NCBI GenBank assembly: GCA_023430975.1
Contig: JAEYYB010000178.1
Span: 25,212 to 89,211, forward strand
Reading direction: 5' to 3'
DNA from: Bacillota bacterium
Lineage (GTDB): Bacteria; Bacillota; Clostridia; Acetivibrionales; DSM-2933
DNA: 64,000 nucleotides
In this document: in pieces, positions 55,474 through 63,970 of the stretch
How positions within the stretch are numbered: position 1 is the first letter of the stretch
Layout of the letters: each line of letters begins with the position of its first letter
Translations under genes and position numbers: made by a program
The notes under the pieces: generated by a model
Told to the model about the DNA's origin: nothing
Seen by the model: the letters and a program-made list of their open reading frames with translations, nothing else
The model's database searches: none

Positions 55474-56598
55474 ATGAATGATATTATTGGCGGAATTATT
55501 GTCATACTTACGATAAGTGCACTCATATTACCATTGGTGTTAACGCTTGTAAATTTTATTAATTTGTTTCTAAGACAGCCCATAAAACCTCTTTTTACAA
55601 GTAGTGTGACACTGATATTAGGATCAATTTTAACAATTTTTCTATATGGAAATTTAACTTTAATAGATTATGATCTACCTCTCCATGTAGGTCCTATGTA
55701 TGATGAAGCCCATGCACCTGTAGCATCATGGCATATGCCCACAATTTTATTTCTTGCGGCAATTGGAATTACCGCCCTTTTGATTGTTATACTTAGCAAT
55801 GGAAAATTTCCACCTCTTATGCTTTTGATTAGCTTTTCTGGAATGATTATTGGATGTGCTTTAGCTTTAACGTGGATTATGCAATTATCTCCCCATTTAT
55901 TTGATGATTATGGTTTCCCTATAGGTAATATTTATTTATGCGTTTTTCCCTTTAATTATATAATTTTATGTATATCCACAACTATTAGATTCATAAGGGA
56001 GTTTAAAGCTGAAGAAAATGAGGATAAATATAATAATTTGATTCTTCGTAAATGCAATAGGCTGATAAAAAACAGCAAAAGTTGGCCGGTTCTTGTTCTA
56101 TTACTGACAATTCCTTTACTTACAGCTGCAATAATTATACTTGTATTGCTGGGTCAGCAGCCGGATGCAGCCATTAAAGCCTTTACAGAAACCAGTGAAT
56201 GGCTATTATCTCAAAAAATATCTCCGCCACCTGTAATTGTAAATGAAAGCCATTATTTATGCACTGTTTCATTAAGAGGACATAGACGAGTTGTAAAACC
56301 CTTAAGATATGGTTTAAGGCATGACAATAAAATTATTGTAAACAGGCAGCTATGTGTGGCTAACGCTTTTGAGGATCTTTTGAAGGAGAGGTTTCCTAAG
56401 GGACATAGGGTTATAAGGTATATTTATGACAAGTATGGTTATCCCCTGTCAAAGCACATCAAAACGCCATTAAGTGCGGACGTAGTATATATTTTAATGA
56501 AGCCTTTAGAGTGGATATTTGTTGCTGTGTTATATCTGATGGATAGGAAGCCTGAAAATAGAATCGCAGGACAGTATCTGCCATACAGGCTGTATTAA
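55474..56598 (+). CDS. Polytopic membrane protein with conserved C-terminal domain, function unknown
   Basis: ATG at 55474 has AGGGAG upstream. This 374-residue protein has five or six hydrophobic helices in the first 240 residues, then a soluble domain with SHYLCTVSLRGHRRVVKPLRYGLRHD, IIVNRQLCVANAFEDLLKERFP and MKPLEWIFVAVLYLMDRKPENRI. These blocks look strongly conserved and may correspond to DUF6688, but I am unsure of the number. It may belong to the MarR-ArsA unit by position (30-base gap). It ends in a clear terminator. Confidence 0.65.
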   Translation: MNDIIGGIIVILTISALILPLVLTLVNFINLFLRQPIKPLFTSSVTLILGSILTIFLYGNLTLIDYDLPLHVGPMYDEAHAPVASWHMPTILFLAAIGITALLIVILSNGKFPPLMLLISFSGMIIGCALALTWIMQLSPHLFDDYGFPIGNIYLCVFPFNYIILCISTTIRFIREFKAEENEDKYNNLILRKCNRLIKNSKSWPVLVLLLTIPLLTAAIIILVLLGQQPDAAIKAFTETSEWLLSQKISPPPVIVNESHYLCTVSLRGHRRVVKPLRYGLRHDNKIIVNRQLCVANAFEDLLKERFPKGHRVIRYIYDKYGYPLSKHIKTPLSADVVYILMKPLEWIFVAVLYLMDRKPENRIAGQYLPYRLY

Positions 56599-56628
56599 TA
56601 AATGCAATAGCAGGCATCGATAATTTGC

Positions 56629-56668
56629 AAAAGCTCATAACCTTAAATTTGAGGTTTTGAGCTTTTTT
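56629..56668. terminator. Bidirectional terminator between convergent genes
   Basis: AAAAGCTCA-t-AACC pairs with GGTT-t-TGAGCTTTT around a short AT loop. A- and T-tracts flank it on both sides. Confidence 0.8.
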
Positions 56669-56670
56669 AC

Positions 56671-57117
56671 TCATTCCTTAAATAACGATTTTGCTTCATT
56701 GTATCTTCCCATAATCTCATTTCCAATTTCGGGATTGAATTCAATAACCCTTACAATATATGATAAGGAATTACCTTCATACTTACCCATGTTTTTACCT
56801 AATAGAGCTGTTTCTAAGCATATTCTGGTAATATTGACAACACAATTTCTTTCGTGCTCAACATCGCATTGCCTGCATTGCAGTAAAATTTCTACTATGG
56901 CATCTATCAAATTCTCGCTTCTATATGATTTAAAGTCTTCCTTCGGTACTTTTTCCGTAGCATGATGTAAAATAGTATTTTTACTTTCAAAATAGTAATC
57001 CAAAACAATTTTGCTAAACCCTACAAGACAGTCTTTTTAGTGCAAACAGGGCAACTTTCGGATGTTTTGCAGCAGTTTAAAACTTCTTTTTTTATTCTAT
57101 CAAAGTCAATATCCATA
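56671..57117 (-). pseudogene. Frameshifted gene of unknown function (Cys-rich N-terminus)
   Basis: An ATG at 57117 with GGAGG seven bases upstream opens a frame, MDIDFDRIKKEVLNCCKTSESCPVC, that stops after 31 codons at 57021-57023. The neighbouring frame continues as a good 110-residue ORF to 56671 that has no ATG or ribosome site of its own. Adding one A to the five-A tract (plus-strand T-tract 57034-57038) would join them into about 148 residues, with ...CPVCTKKDCLVGFSKIV across the junction. It is either a real mutation or a sequence error. The closely placed cysteines suggest a metal site. No family is recognised. Confidence 0.65.
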
Positions 57118-57246
57118 TTTCGGCCTCCAAATTAGTAATTTGGCATTCATTAATATTTTCGGTAAAAATTAAAATTAATTTTAGTAGGAATTATGCCAAA
57201 TAAATAGATATTAATATTGATAGAGTTATAAGTGATATTAGTGATA

Positions 57247-58464
57247 CTAGTAGGACCACTGGTTATCGGGGCCTGACATATTAAGAGTATTGTTGCTTTG
57301 TGTTATGATGTTTTGAGGAACATTGAGCTGCACCTGACACTGACTTTCCTTGAATGCCAAGGACATTTCTGCGAGTAAACCCGCTACTTTTTCTGTTGCG
57401 TCAGGCTTGGACAAAAATTTAGCCATTTCTTTCATGTGGCACATCCTTAGGGGATTATCTATTACCTGATTAAGCACATTAGTAAGGTCAGCTTTTTTTA
57501 TAACCCTTGCAGCAGCACCTATATTTGAAAGAAATTGTGCATTTCTTTCCTCCTGACCTGGAATTGGAGAAATAAGTACAAGGGGTTTATTTTTGATCAA
57601 TGCCTCAGAAATAGTCATTCCCCCTGGCTTTGTTATCAATATATCCGACATATCCATATAATCGGAAATCTTATCCGTATAACCAATAATCTTAATGCAT
57701 TTTTCCGAGGCTATTGAACATTTTTCCAGATGACGAAGAAGCTTTTTGTTTGTACCTGTTATTACTACAATCTGGATGTCTCTTTTTAATTTTAAAAGTG
57801 ACAGAAATGTTTTTTCCATATCACCAAACCCAAGACTGCCGCCCATGATGAGTATTGTAGGCTTGTCTTTCAGGCCATATTCAAGTAGTAGCTTATGCCT
57901 GTCACTACTTTGGTAGAAGTTCATTCCAACTGGGATCCCCAAAGGATGTATAATGTCACTGGAAATTCCTTTGTTCTCAAGCTCGGCTTTAATAAAATCA
58001 TTTGCAACTACATATGCCGATACATAGTCATGTATCCAGTAGGAATGAGTAGTATAATCAGTTATTACAGATATTGTAGGAACTTTCAGGCTGTTTTTTT
58101 TGTGAAGCGTTGACAGAATTTGCAGGGGGATAAAATTGGTACATGCAATAACCGATGGATTGAAATCATTTATCAGATCCATCAGCTTGATTGCCAAAAA
58201 TCTGTTTAATATACTTCCGAAATTATAACTGCTTCCTACAGGTTCGGATAATGAATAATATCTACCATATATTTTCGGAGTAAGTTTAAGAATGCTCATA
58301 TAACCGCCGACTATGAGTCTGTCCAATAAAGGACTTACGTATCTATATGTATCGACAATCATTATATTGGAGTCAGGGTATCTCAGTTTAATTTGCTCAC
58401 TAATGGCCGCAGCTGCTTTAATATGCCCTGCCCCGGCAGAGACTGTAAGTATAAGAATTTTCAT
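57247..58464 (-). CDS. Processive diacylglycerol glycosyltransferase-like protein (UgtP/MGDG synthase family)
   Basis: ATG at 58464 gives the family N-terminus MKILILTVSAGAGHIKAAAAI, with AAGGGG upstream; earlier in-frame codons are unlikely starts. It has a GT28/GT-B fold: N-terminal GxGH lipid-acceptor half and C-terminal half with ILIMGGSLGFGDM, VITGTNKKL, DILITKPGGMTISEALIKNKPLVLISPIPGQEERNAQFL, the donor-binding signature. Members make glucosyl- or galactosyl-diacylglycerol, the glycolipid anchor of lipoteichoic acid. This suits the LtaS-like enzyme at 8099. It is transcribed alone. Confidence 0.9.
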   Translation of the reverse strand: MKILILTVSAGAGHIKAAAAISEQIKLRYPDSNIMIVDTYRYVSPLLDRLIVGGYMSILKLTPKIYGRYYSLSEPVGSSYNFGSILNRFLAIKLMDLINDFNPSVIACTNFIPLQILSTLHKKNSLKVPTISVITDYTTHSYWIHDYVSAYVVANDFIKAELENKGISSDIIHPLGIPVGMNFYQSSDRHKLLLEYGLKDKPTILIMGGSLGFGDMEKTFLSLLKLKRDIQIVVITGTNKKLLRHLEKCSIASEKCIKIIGYTDKISDYMDMSDILITKPGGMTISEALIKNKPLVLISPIPGQEERNAQFLSNIGAAARVIKKADLTNVLNQVIDNPLRMCHMKEMAKFLSKPDATEKVAGLLAEMSLAFKESQCQVQLNVPQNIITQSNNTLNMSGPDNQWSY

Positions 58465-58640
58465 ATAAATCAAACCCCTTGCTATGAAATCCAAAGTTAT
58501 GTTTTAATTATTACCCAATTTGTTAATATTAACCGTCTTATAATCAGCTGTAACATCTTTATTTTTCTCTGAAAATAAAAAAATATCATAAAATATTGTG
58601 TTTTGTTTCAAAATACATATGGATATTTTTTTGCAATGCG

Positions 58641-58742
58641 ATATGAAAAGTGAATAATCTTTTACATTTGTCTATCGCAAATCCCGTAAAAGCGTTCGCT
58701 ATTTGCTCTGACAAATGTAAGATTATTAACACTTTTCATATA
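58641..58742 (-). repeat. Palindromic repeat family 1, full-length copy H (inverted)
   Basis: ATATGAAAAGTGAATAATC...TTTGTCTATCGCAAAT and CTCTGACAAATGTAAGATTATTAACACTTTTCATATA are both complete, with the same orientation as copy E. It lies in the gap before ypeB, about 45 bases from its start, so the ypeB promoter lies in or beyond the repeat. The remainder of the 58465-58785 gap shows nothing clear. Confidence 0.92.
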
Positions 58743-58785
58743 TGAAAAGTTAATATAAATTTTAATTTAGACAGGAGGAATTATT

Positions 58786-60177
58786 TTGGGTGTTAGAGAT
58801 AAGCTTTTAGATTTTAAACGGAGACTATCCGATAGAAAAATGTACAGTATTGTTATAGTGATTATTGGTGCAATAGGAATTTGGGGGCTGTACCAGTATA
58901 AGCATTCCGGCAACCTGAGGCAGGAGCTTGACAACCAGTATAACAGGGCTTTTTTTGATATGGCAGGATATGTAAGAAATGTTGAGGTGCTTCTGGTGAA
59001 ATCACTTATCACCTCATCACCGCAAAAAACGGCATCAACTTTACAGGATGCCTGGAGACAGGCAAATTTGGCACAGTATAATTTAGGGCAGCTTCCTATT
59101 TCATCAGGAGTGCTGTCAAATACCTCCAAGTTTCTGACACAAGTAGGGGATTTCTCGTATTCCCTGAATAACCAGAATCTACAGGGTAAGCCTTTATCGG
59201 ATAAGCAGTATAAAACATTGGAGCAGCTTCATGACTATGCAGTAAAGCTGGGGTCGAGCCTTAGTAATTTGCAGGGTGAACTTTCTGCCGGCAGGTTAAA
59301 ATGGGGAGAAGTTTCCAAGAAAGGAGCCAGTGTATTTAAAAAAGCTTCTGCAACACTTCCGTCTAAGGAATTTGAAAATATTGACAAAACATTCCAGGCC
59401 TATCCAACCCTTATTTATGATGGTCCCTTTTCAGACCATATGACGAGTGCACAACCACAAGGTATTTCAGGAGAGATGCTGACTCTACAGCAGGCAAAGA
59501 ATAAGGTAGGGGAGATATTTAAATATAAAAATGTTAAAGCTATAACAGAAACAGGGAAGAATAAGTCCGATACTGTAAAAACCTATGGTTTCAAGGTGAC
59601 TTTCAATGGCGTACCTGACGAGCAGGCAGCAAATGTGGATATTACACAAAAGGGAGGACATATCTACTGGATGCTTATGAACAGGCCCTCAGGGAAAGCG
59701 AAGCTCAGCATTGATGAAGCAAAGGCAGCAGGGAAAAAATATCTTGAAAAGCTTGGCTATACTGGTATGACAGACACATATTACCTCAAAGAGGACAATA
59801 CTGCTACGATAAACTATGCATACAAGCAGAATAATGTCGTTGTATATTCCGATCTCATCAAATTGAAAGTAGCTCTTGATAACGGTGAAATTACAGGTGT
59901 GGAAAGCAAGGGTTATCTTTTTTCTCACACTACAAGAAACATACCAAAACCCAAAATTACTGAACAGCAGGCACGAGCCACTATAAATAAGAGAATGGAG
60001 GTATTGTCTTCGGGATTAGCAATAATACCTACAGATTATAAAACAGAGCTGTTTACTTATGAATTTAAAGGAAAACTTGGAAACAATGATTTTTTGGTAT
60101 ATATAAATGCGGAAACAGGAAAGGAAGAAAATATACTCATGATTGTAGACACTGACAGGGGTGTTCTGACATTTTAA
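58786..60177 (+). CDS. ypeB: Germination protein YpeB
   Basis: The start is TTG at 58786, with a perfect AGGAGG seven bases upstream. This 463-residue protein has a membrane anchor at about 18-37, a helical YpeB N-terminal domain (NQYNRAFFDMAGYVRNVEVLLVKSL; LGQLPIS) and PepSY-type domains in the C-terminal half. YpeB stabilises the cortex-lytic enzyme SleB in spores and is usually encoded next to sleB. No sleB is within this window. Presence points to an endospore former. The gene is followed by a terminator-like hairpin. Confidence 0.93.
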   Translation: MGVRDKLLDFKRRLSDRKMYSIVIVIIGAIGIWGLYQYKHSGNLRQELDNQYNRAFFDMAGYVRNVEVLLVKSLITSSPQKTASTLQDAWRQANLAQYNLGQLPISSGVLSNTSKFLTQVGDFSYSLNNQNLQGKPLSDKQYKTLEQLHDYAVKLGSSLSNLQGELSAGRLKWGEVSKKGASVFKKASATLPSKEFENIDKTFQAYPTLIYDGPFSDHMTSAQPQGISGEMLTLQQAKNKVGEIFKYKNVKAITETGKNKSDTVKTYGFKVTFNGVPDEQAANVDITQKGGHIYWMLMNRPSGKAKLSIDEAKAAGKKYLEKLGYTGMTDTYYLKEDNTATINYAYKQNNVVVYSDLIKLKVALDNGEITGVESKGYLFSHTTRNIPKPKITEQQARATINKRMEVLSSGLAIIPTDYKTELFTYEFKGKLGNNDFLVYINAETGKEENILMIVDTDRGVLTF

Positions 60178-60218
60178 TTTCAGCCCATGAAATTATAAAA
60201 TAAGCTGTTACAATAATT

Positions 60219-60284
60219 AAGGTGATTTTGCTTGTTATAACAAACTAACGAAATTTTTGTTATTTTCAGTAAAGTCACTTTTTT
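60219..60284 (+). terminator. Probable terminator after ypeB
   Basis: AAGGTGA (60219-60225) pairs with TCACTTT (60275-60281, one G-T), with inner pairing around TTGTTATAACAA, and T6 follows. Confidence 0.5.
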
Positions 60285-60287
60285 ATG

Positions 60288-60326
60288 TATATTAAAAGTG
60301 TTAATAGATTTATCACTTTTAATATA
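60288..60326. repeat. Repeat family 1, minimal copy I with perfect 13-bp ends
   Basis: TATATTAAAAGTG (60288-60300) and CACTTTTAATATA (60314-60326) are exact inverted repeats around 13 bases. This is the clearest minimal form of family 1. The rest of the 60178-60519 gap holds only the terminator at 60219. Confidence 0.8.
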
Positions 60327-60519
60327 CCGAAATTATGACTGGAAAATTGAAGGGATATGGAACTTTTTATAGAAAATAATTATTAAGAGATCCTTTTTAG
60401 GAGTTATCCCTTTCATTAATGCAGTAGACATACGGGATACTGGGAAGGCGGTTTATTCTTGCATTAATATGGCTATAGTTGTATTATAATTAATATCATA
60501 CATTATGGAGGATTACTCT

Positions 60520-61605
60520 GTGAATGAAAACGATTTTGAAAAGCAAAACATAGAAGGCCCAATATCTAATGAAGAAAGTGTGAGCAGGATTTTTAAAAAG
60601 CCTACAGTCAAGGAAGCCAGCATTTTGTTCTCTGTAGTACTTATTATATTTATGTTGCTAAGTAATGTTTTTATAAGGCTTCCTCTGGGGGATTATTACT
60701 TCAGGGCTATTTCGTCAGAAATACTGCTGGTTATGGTCCCGCCCATTTTATTCTTGATCTATAAGAAATATGATATTCGGAAGGTTCTTCGCCTTAATAG
60801 GATCAGCTTTGTTAATATTATACTAATAGTATTCATAACATGTTTTTCCATACCTGTTGTAGGTATTCTTAACCTTGCCAATATGGTTATAATAAAACTG
60901 TTATTTGGCAGTACCAATATAACCCAGGTCGAAATACCTGATATTGTGACACTGATAAAAGGCTTTATTGTAATTGGAATGTCTGCTGCAATATGCGAGG
61001 AAGTGCTTTTTAGAGGTGCAATAATGAGGGGTTATGAAAAGCTTGGCAAGACAAAGGCTATAATAATCACTGCTTTCTTGTTTGGATTGATGCATCATGA
61101 TTTCCAAAGGTTTTTAGGGACATTTCTTCTTGGCATACTTATGGGTTTTCTTGTTTACAGGGCTGATTCCATATATGCAGGAATGGTAGCACATTTCACT
61201 AATAACTCTCTTGTTGTATTGTTAAGCTATGGGTTGGGAAAGTTGACGTCATTGGGAAAAATGGGAGGGATAAATGGAGGAACAGGATCAGAGGCTGATC
61301 AAAGCCTTTCAATGCTTTTGTCCATGCCTAAAATTCAGCTTATTACCACGTTGGGAATATTTGGTGTTGCGTTTTTGTGCTTTTTAGCTGCTTTTGCAGG
61401 ATTGGTTTATGCGTTTTTGAGAAATACCAAAGTTCCTGTGGATAATGGTTTTGAAACCCGTGAAGAAAATAAGGCAAAAGGCTTGCTGTGGGTCATACCT
61501 GGAGTTTTGGTAATTGTTTTGATTTATTTGCTGCAGGGCATTTCCCTTGCAGGAGTTGAAAACGAGTTCTTAAGTAGTATTATAAAAGTATTGGGGCTTA
61601 AATAG
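60520..61605 (+). CDS. CPBP-family intramembrane protease (CAAX-like)
   Basis: GTG at 60520 is proposed as start because GGAGG lies eight bases upstream, inside the ATG-initiated extension from 60505. About eight hydrophobic helices are present. CPBP motifs are complete: EEVLFRG (two Glu plus Arg), FGLMHHDFQRF (His) and VAHFTNNS (His/Asn). Family members process prenylated proteins or small peptides in the membrane, or give bacteriocin immunity. The target is unknown. The stop lies inside a strong terminator. Confidence 0.9.
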   Translation: MNENDFEKQNIEGPISNEESVSRIFKKPTVKEASILFSVVLIIFMLLSNVFIRLPLGDYYFRAISSEILLVMVPPILFLIYKKYDIRKVLRLNRISFVNIILIVFITCFSIPVVGILNLANMVIIKLLFGSTNITQVEIPDIVTLIKGFIVIGMSAAICEEVLFRGAIMRGYEKLGKTKAIIITAFLFGLMHHDFQRFLGTFLLGILMGFLVYRADSIYAGMVAHFTNNSLVVLLSYGLGKLTSLGKMGGINGGTGSEADQSLSMLLSMPKIQLITTLGIFGVAFLCFLAAFAGLVYAFLRNTKVPVDNGFETREENKAKGLLWVIPGVLVIVLIYLLQGISLAGVENEFLSSIIKVLGLK

Positions 61606-61615
61606 CCCCTTTTTT
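61593..61615 (+). terminator. Strong intrinsic terminator overlapping the CPBP stop
   Basis: GGGGCT (61593-61598), TAAAT loop, AGCCCC (61604-61609), then T6. The last T bases touch the 3' end of the convergent dnaC-like gene. Confidence 0.92.
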
Positions 61616-62645
61616 ATACACCTTTTTTAAGTCTGGTTTTTCTTATATCTTCACCGGCAAACTTAATAAAGGAAAAGCCGCCTATTATCCGGGAGGCTAC
61701 CCTCTCGGTATAATAGTCATACAGCATACCAGGCTCATCAATATTTGTTGATATTATAACTTTGCAGGGTCTTGAAAGATTATTAAGTTGTCTGATATTA
61801 AGAATATTTAAAAATTCTGCATATCTAGCGGTAGTGCGTGACTCGGTTCCCAAATCATCTATTATAAGAAGATCAGTATCAAATATACTACTGTATTTTG
61901 AATCCTCATCCCCTTCGTCTTTTAAAGACTTGAGCTTGAAGCTGCTTATTGTATCAAAGAGTATTGGAGCGGTATGGTAAAGGACTGTACCGCCTCTTTT
62001 GAGTATTTCTGATGCTATGCAGCTGGCCATAAATGTTTTTCCTATGCCTGTAGGGCCGCAGAAATAAAGGTTTTTTTCGTCGGGATCTGAGAAGTTTTCT
62101 ATAAACTTGAGACACTTTTCTTTTATTCCAAGAATGTGATTCCTTGGAGATTTTTTTATGCCATATTTTTCTTCATCAACATCGTCAGGAAACAGACTTT
62201 CATCAAAGTTCTCAAAATTTTCATTCTCGGTTAGTTTAAGGTTTGATTTTTCAAAGCTTAAGGCAATAAACTGCTGTTTAAAGCATGTGCAACTTTCAAA
62301 ACCGTGAGCACCTTCTATATATCCCATATCCTTGCATAAGCTGCATTCATAAACTGCTTCTAAGTAGTCATTGGAATAGCCCATACCTACAAGAATATTC
62401 TCCCGCTCCTTCTTCAAAGAATCAATATTCTTTGTTAATTCGTCAACAGCTTGGAGATATGAGTTTTCTGAAAGCAGTATCATCTTGTTATACTTTAATC
62501 CCAGCTTGTTGATTTCATCATCAATCTCCATTAATCTTGGAACATTATTATAAAGTGTATTACGCCGTTCTGTAAGGTTATCATATGCAAGTCGTTGTTT
62601 TTTATCATATTCATTTTTTAGTATCGTATATAAATTCTTTTTCAT
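61614..62645 (-). CDS. DnaC/DnaI-like helicase-loader ATPase
   Basis: This 343-residue protein has an N-terminal region with a Cys cluster (CSLCKDMGYIEG...CTC, residues about 98-118, probably a zinc site as in DnaI) and a C-terminal AAA+ domain: Walker A GPTGIGKTF, Walker B LLIIDDLGTE and arginine finger region TERVASRI. It loads the replicative helicase at origins or restart sites. It lies 47 bases downstream of the DnaD-like gene in the same operon. GGAGG precedes the ATG. Confidence 0.92.
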   Translation of the reverse strand: MKKNLYTILKNEYDKKQRLAYDNLTERRNTLYNNVPRLMEIDDEINKLGLKYNKMILLSENSYLQAVDELTKNIDSLKKERENILVGMGYSNDYLEAVYECSLCKDMGYIEGAHGFESCTCFKQQFIALSFEKSNLKLTENENFENFDESLFPDDVDEEKYGIKKSPRNHILGIKEKCLKFIENFSDPDEKNLYFCGPTGIGKTFMASCIASEILKRGGTVLYHTAPILFDTISSFKLKSLKDEGDEDSKYSSIFDTDLLIIDDLGTESRTTARYAEFLNILNIRQLNNLSRPCKVIISTNIDEPGMLYDYYTERVASRIIGGFSFIKFAGEDIRKTRLKKGV

Positions 62646-62692
62646 AAAACCTCCAAAAAGGTTTGGATAAAATAAATTTTATTGCTGCATTG

Positions 62693-63667
62693 TTAAATTT
62701 CCTCAAATAAATTATCAAAGGATCCCTTATCATATTTCCTCTGGTTGAAGTTTGAATGCTGTGGTATTTCCGAAACCTTGTACTGCTGCTTCATGCTTTG
62801 CTTTCTAGCGTTATCGTAAGCCAGTATTTCGTCCTTAGACTTAAGATTATTGGTGTACCAGTCTGTTATGATTGAGTTTAAGTATTCAAAGCTAGGATTG
62901 GCCTTTTTAGGAGTTTTCTTAAGGGCCAACTCAATTATTTCAAAGTCGTATTTATATTTTTCAACCCATTTTTCAACATATTCACTTTCGTACTCAGTGA
63001 GATTTCTTCCAAGACCAAGCTTTTTAACAATCTTTCCGCGTATACTTTTAAATCTTTCATACTGAAGAGAATAATTGTCCAGGTCTATTGAATTGTGGAC
63101 GTTTTTGCTTTTCCAGCTGTCCGCAACTTTTATTATGTAGTTTTTCGAAAGCCCGTTATGTTCATAACAATACTGGAAGAGTGCAAACATAACATCATCT
63201 TCAAAATTGTATTTATCAAACCAGGCATCAATATCGGTATACCATGAGGGCGGCATTACGCCTTGGAAAAACTTATTATTGATGGATTTTATTATGGCAT
63301 TCCGAGATTTGTTTCTCTCAGAACTCAGAATCGCTTCCTCAGGAGTTGAGGTTTGCTTGAGCCTGTATATTTTTTTGATTTCCTTTTCTTTTAGGTCACT
63401 TATTGTTATACTACTGCTGTTTTCCTTTCTTGTAATAACTCCGATACTCTCAAGATATATAAGAGAGTCCTTGACCTTATTTAAATCTATGCCAAGTTTT
63501 CTGGAAAGATCTTTGGCTGATGCATATTTGTTATATTTACTTAGGAACAGGCAGTGCACGAATATTTTAACACAATCCCCGTCCATTGAGGGCATGTACT
63601 CATTAATAAAAATATCCGGCACCAGCGTGTCCGAATAAAGTATCGATTTATATGATTCAAAAAACAT
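62693..63667 (-). CDS. DnaD-domain replication initiation protein
   Basis: This 324-residue protein has an N-terminal winged-helix-like domain (LFLSKYNKYASAKDLSRKLGIDLNKVKDSLIYLESIGVITRK) and a DnaD/DnaB-type C-terminal domain (about 150-290, with VEKWVEKYKYDFEIIELALKKT and NPSFEYLNSIITDWY, the YxxxIxxxW pattern). DnaD and DnaC-like pairs make up the helicase-loading machinery of clostridia. GGAAG lies upstream of the start. It is the first visible gene of this operon. Confidence 0.9.
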   Translation of the reverse strand: MFFESYKSILYSDTLVPDIFINEYMPSMDGDCVKIFVHCLFLSKYNKYASAKDLSRKLGIDLNKVKDSLIYLESIGVITRKENSSSITISDLKEKEIKKIYRLKQTSTPEEAILSSERNKSRNAIIKSINNKFFQGVMPPSWYTDIDAWFDKYNFEDDVMFALFQYCYEHNGLSKNYIIKVADSWKSKNVHNSIDLDNYSLQYERFKSIRGKIVKKLGLGRNLTEYESEYVEKWVEKYKYDFEIIELALKKTPKKANPSFEYLNSIITDWYTNNLKSKDEILAYDNARKQSMKQQYKVSEIPQHSNFNQRKYDKGSFDNLFEEI

Positions 63668-63915
63668 AATATCTTCCCTTCAGTTGCTTAAAGATTATTT
63701 TTCCATAGCATTACCATTATATCACATGTAGATGCGGTGCTGTAAAGTTTTATATAAGTTCGCTTGTGTTGGGAAATATAGATGTACCGGGCCTTTTTAA
63801 GCAAAATAGGCTCTTATTATAAGATAATAGACAAATTAAAATGCATATAAAAATTTTTTTAAACTTTTTTGAAAAAATGGTTAAATGAAAAAGTAAAATC
63901 CACTTTGTAAGATTA

Positions 63916-63970
63916 AAATCCATCCCCTTTAGAAAATTTAGTGATTTTTCTAAAAGAGGTGGATTTTTTA
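63916..63970. terminator. Long hairpin at right edge, terminator or attenuator
   Basis: AAAATCCATCCCC (63916 on) pairs with GAGGTGGATTTT (to about 63967) in a stem of about 22 bp with two mismatches, ending in T6. An extra AAAATCCAC at 63896 could compete for the same GTGGATTTT. No plus-strand gene precedes it in 63668-63915, where nothing else is seen, so it may belong to a gene or leader beyond the window. Confidence 0.6.

Noticed and set aside
57030..57040. Programmed -1 frameshift site in the broken gene
   Set aside because: The heptamer is T-AAA-AAG and not A-AAA-AAG, so pairing after slippage is poor in the P-site, and no stimulating structure was identified. Simple mutation or sequence error is more likely.
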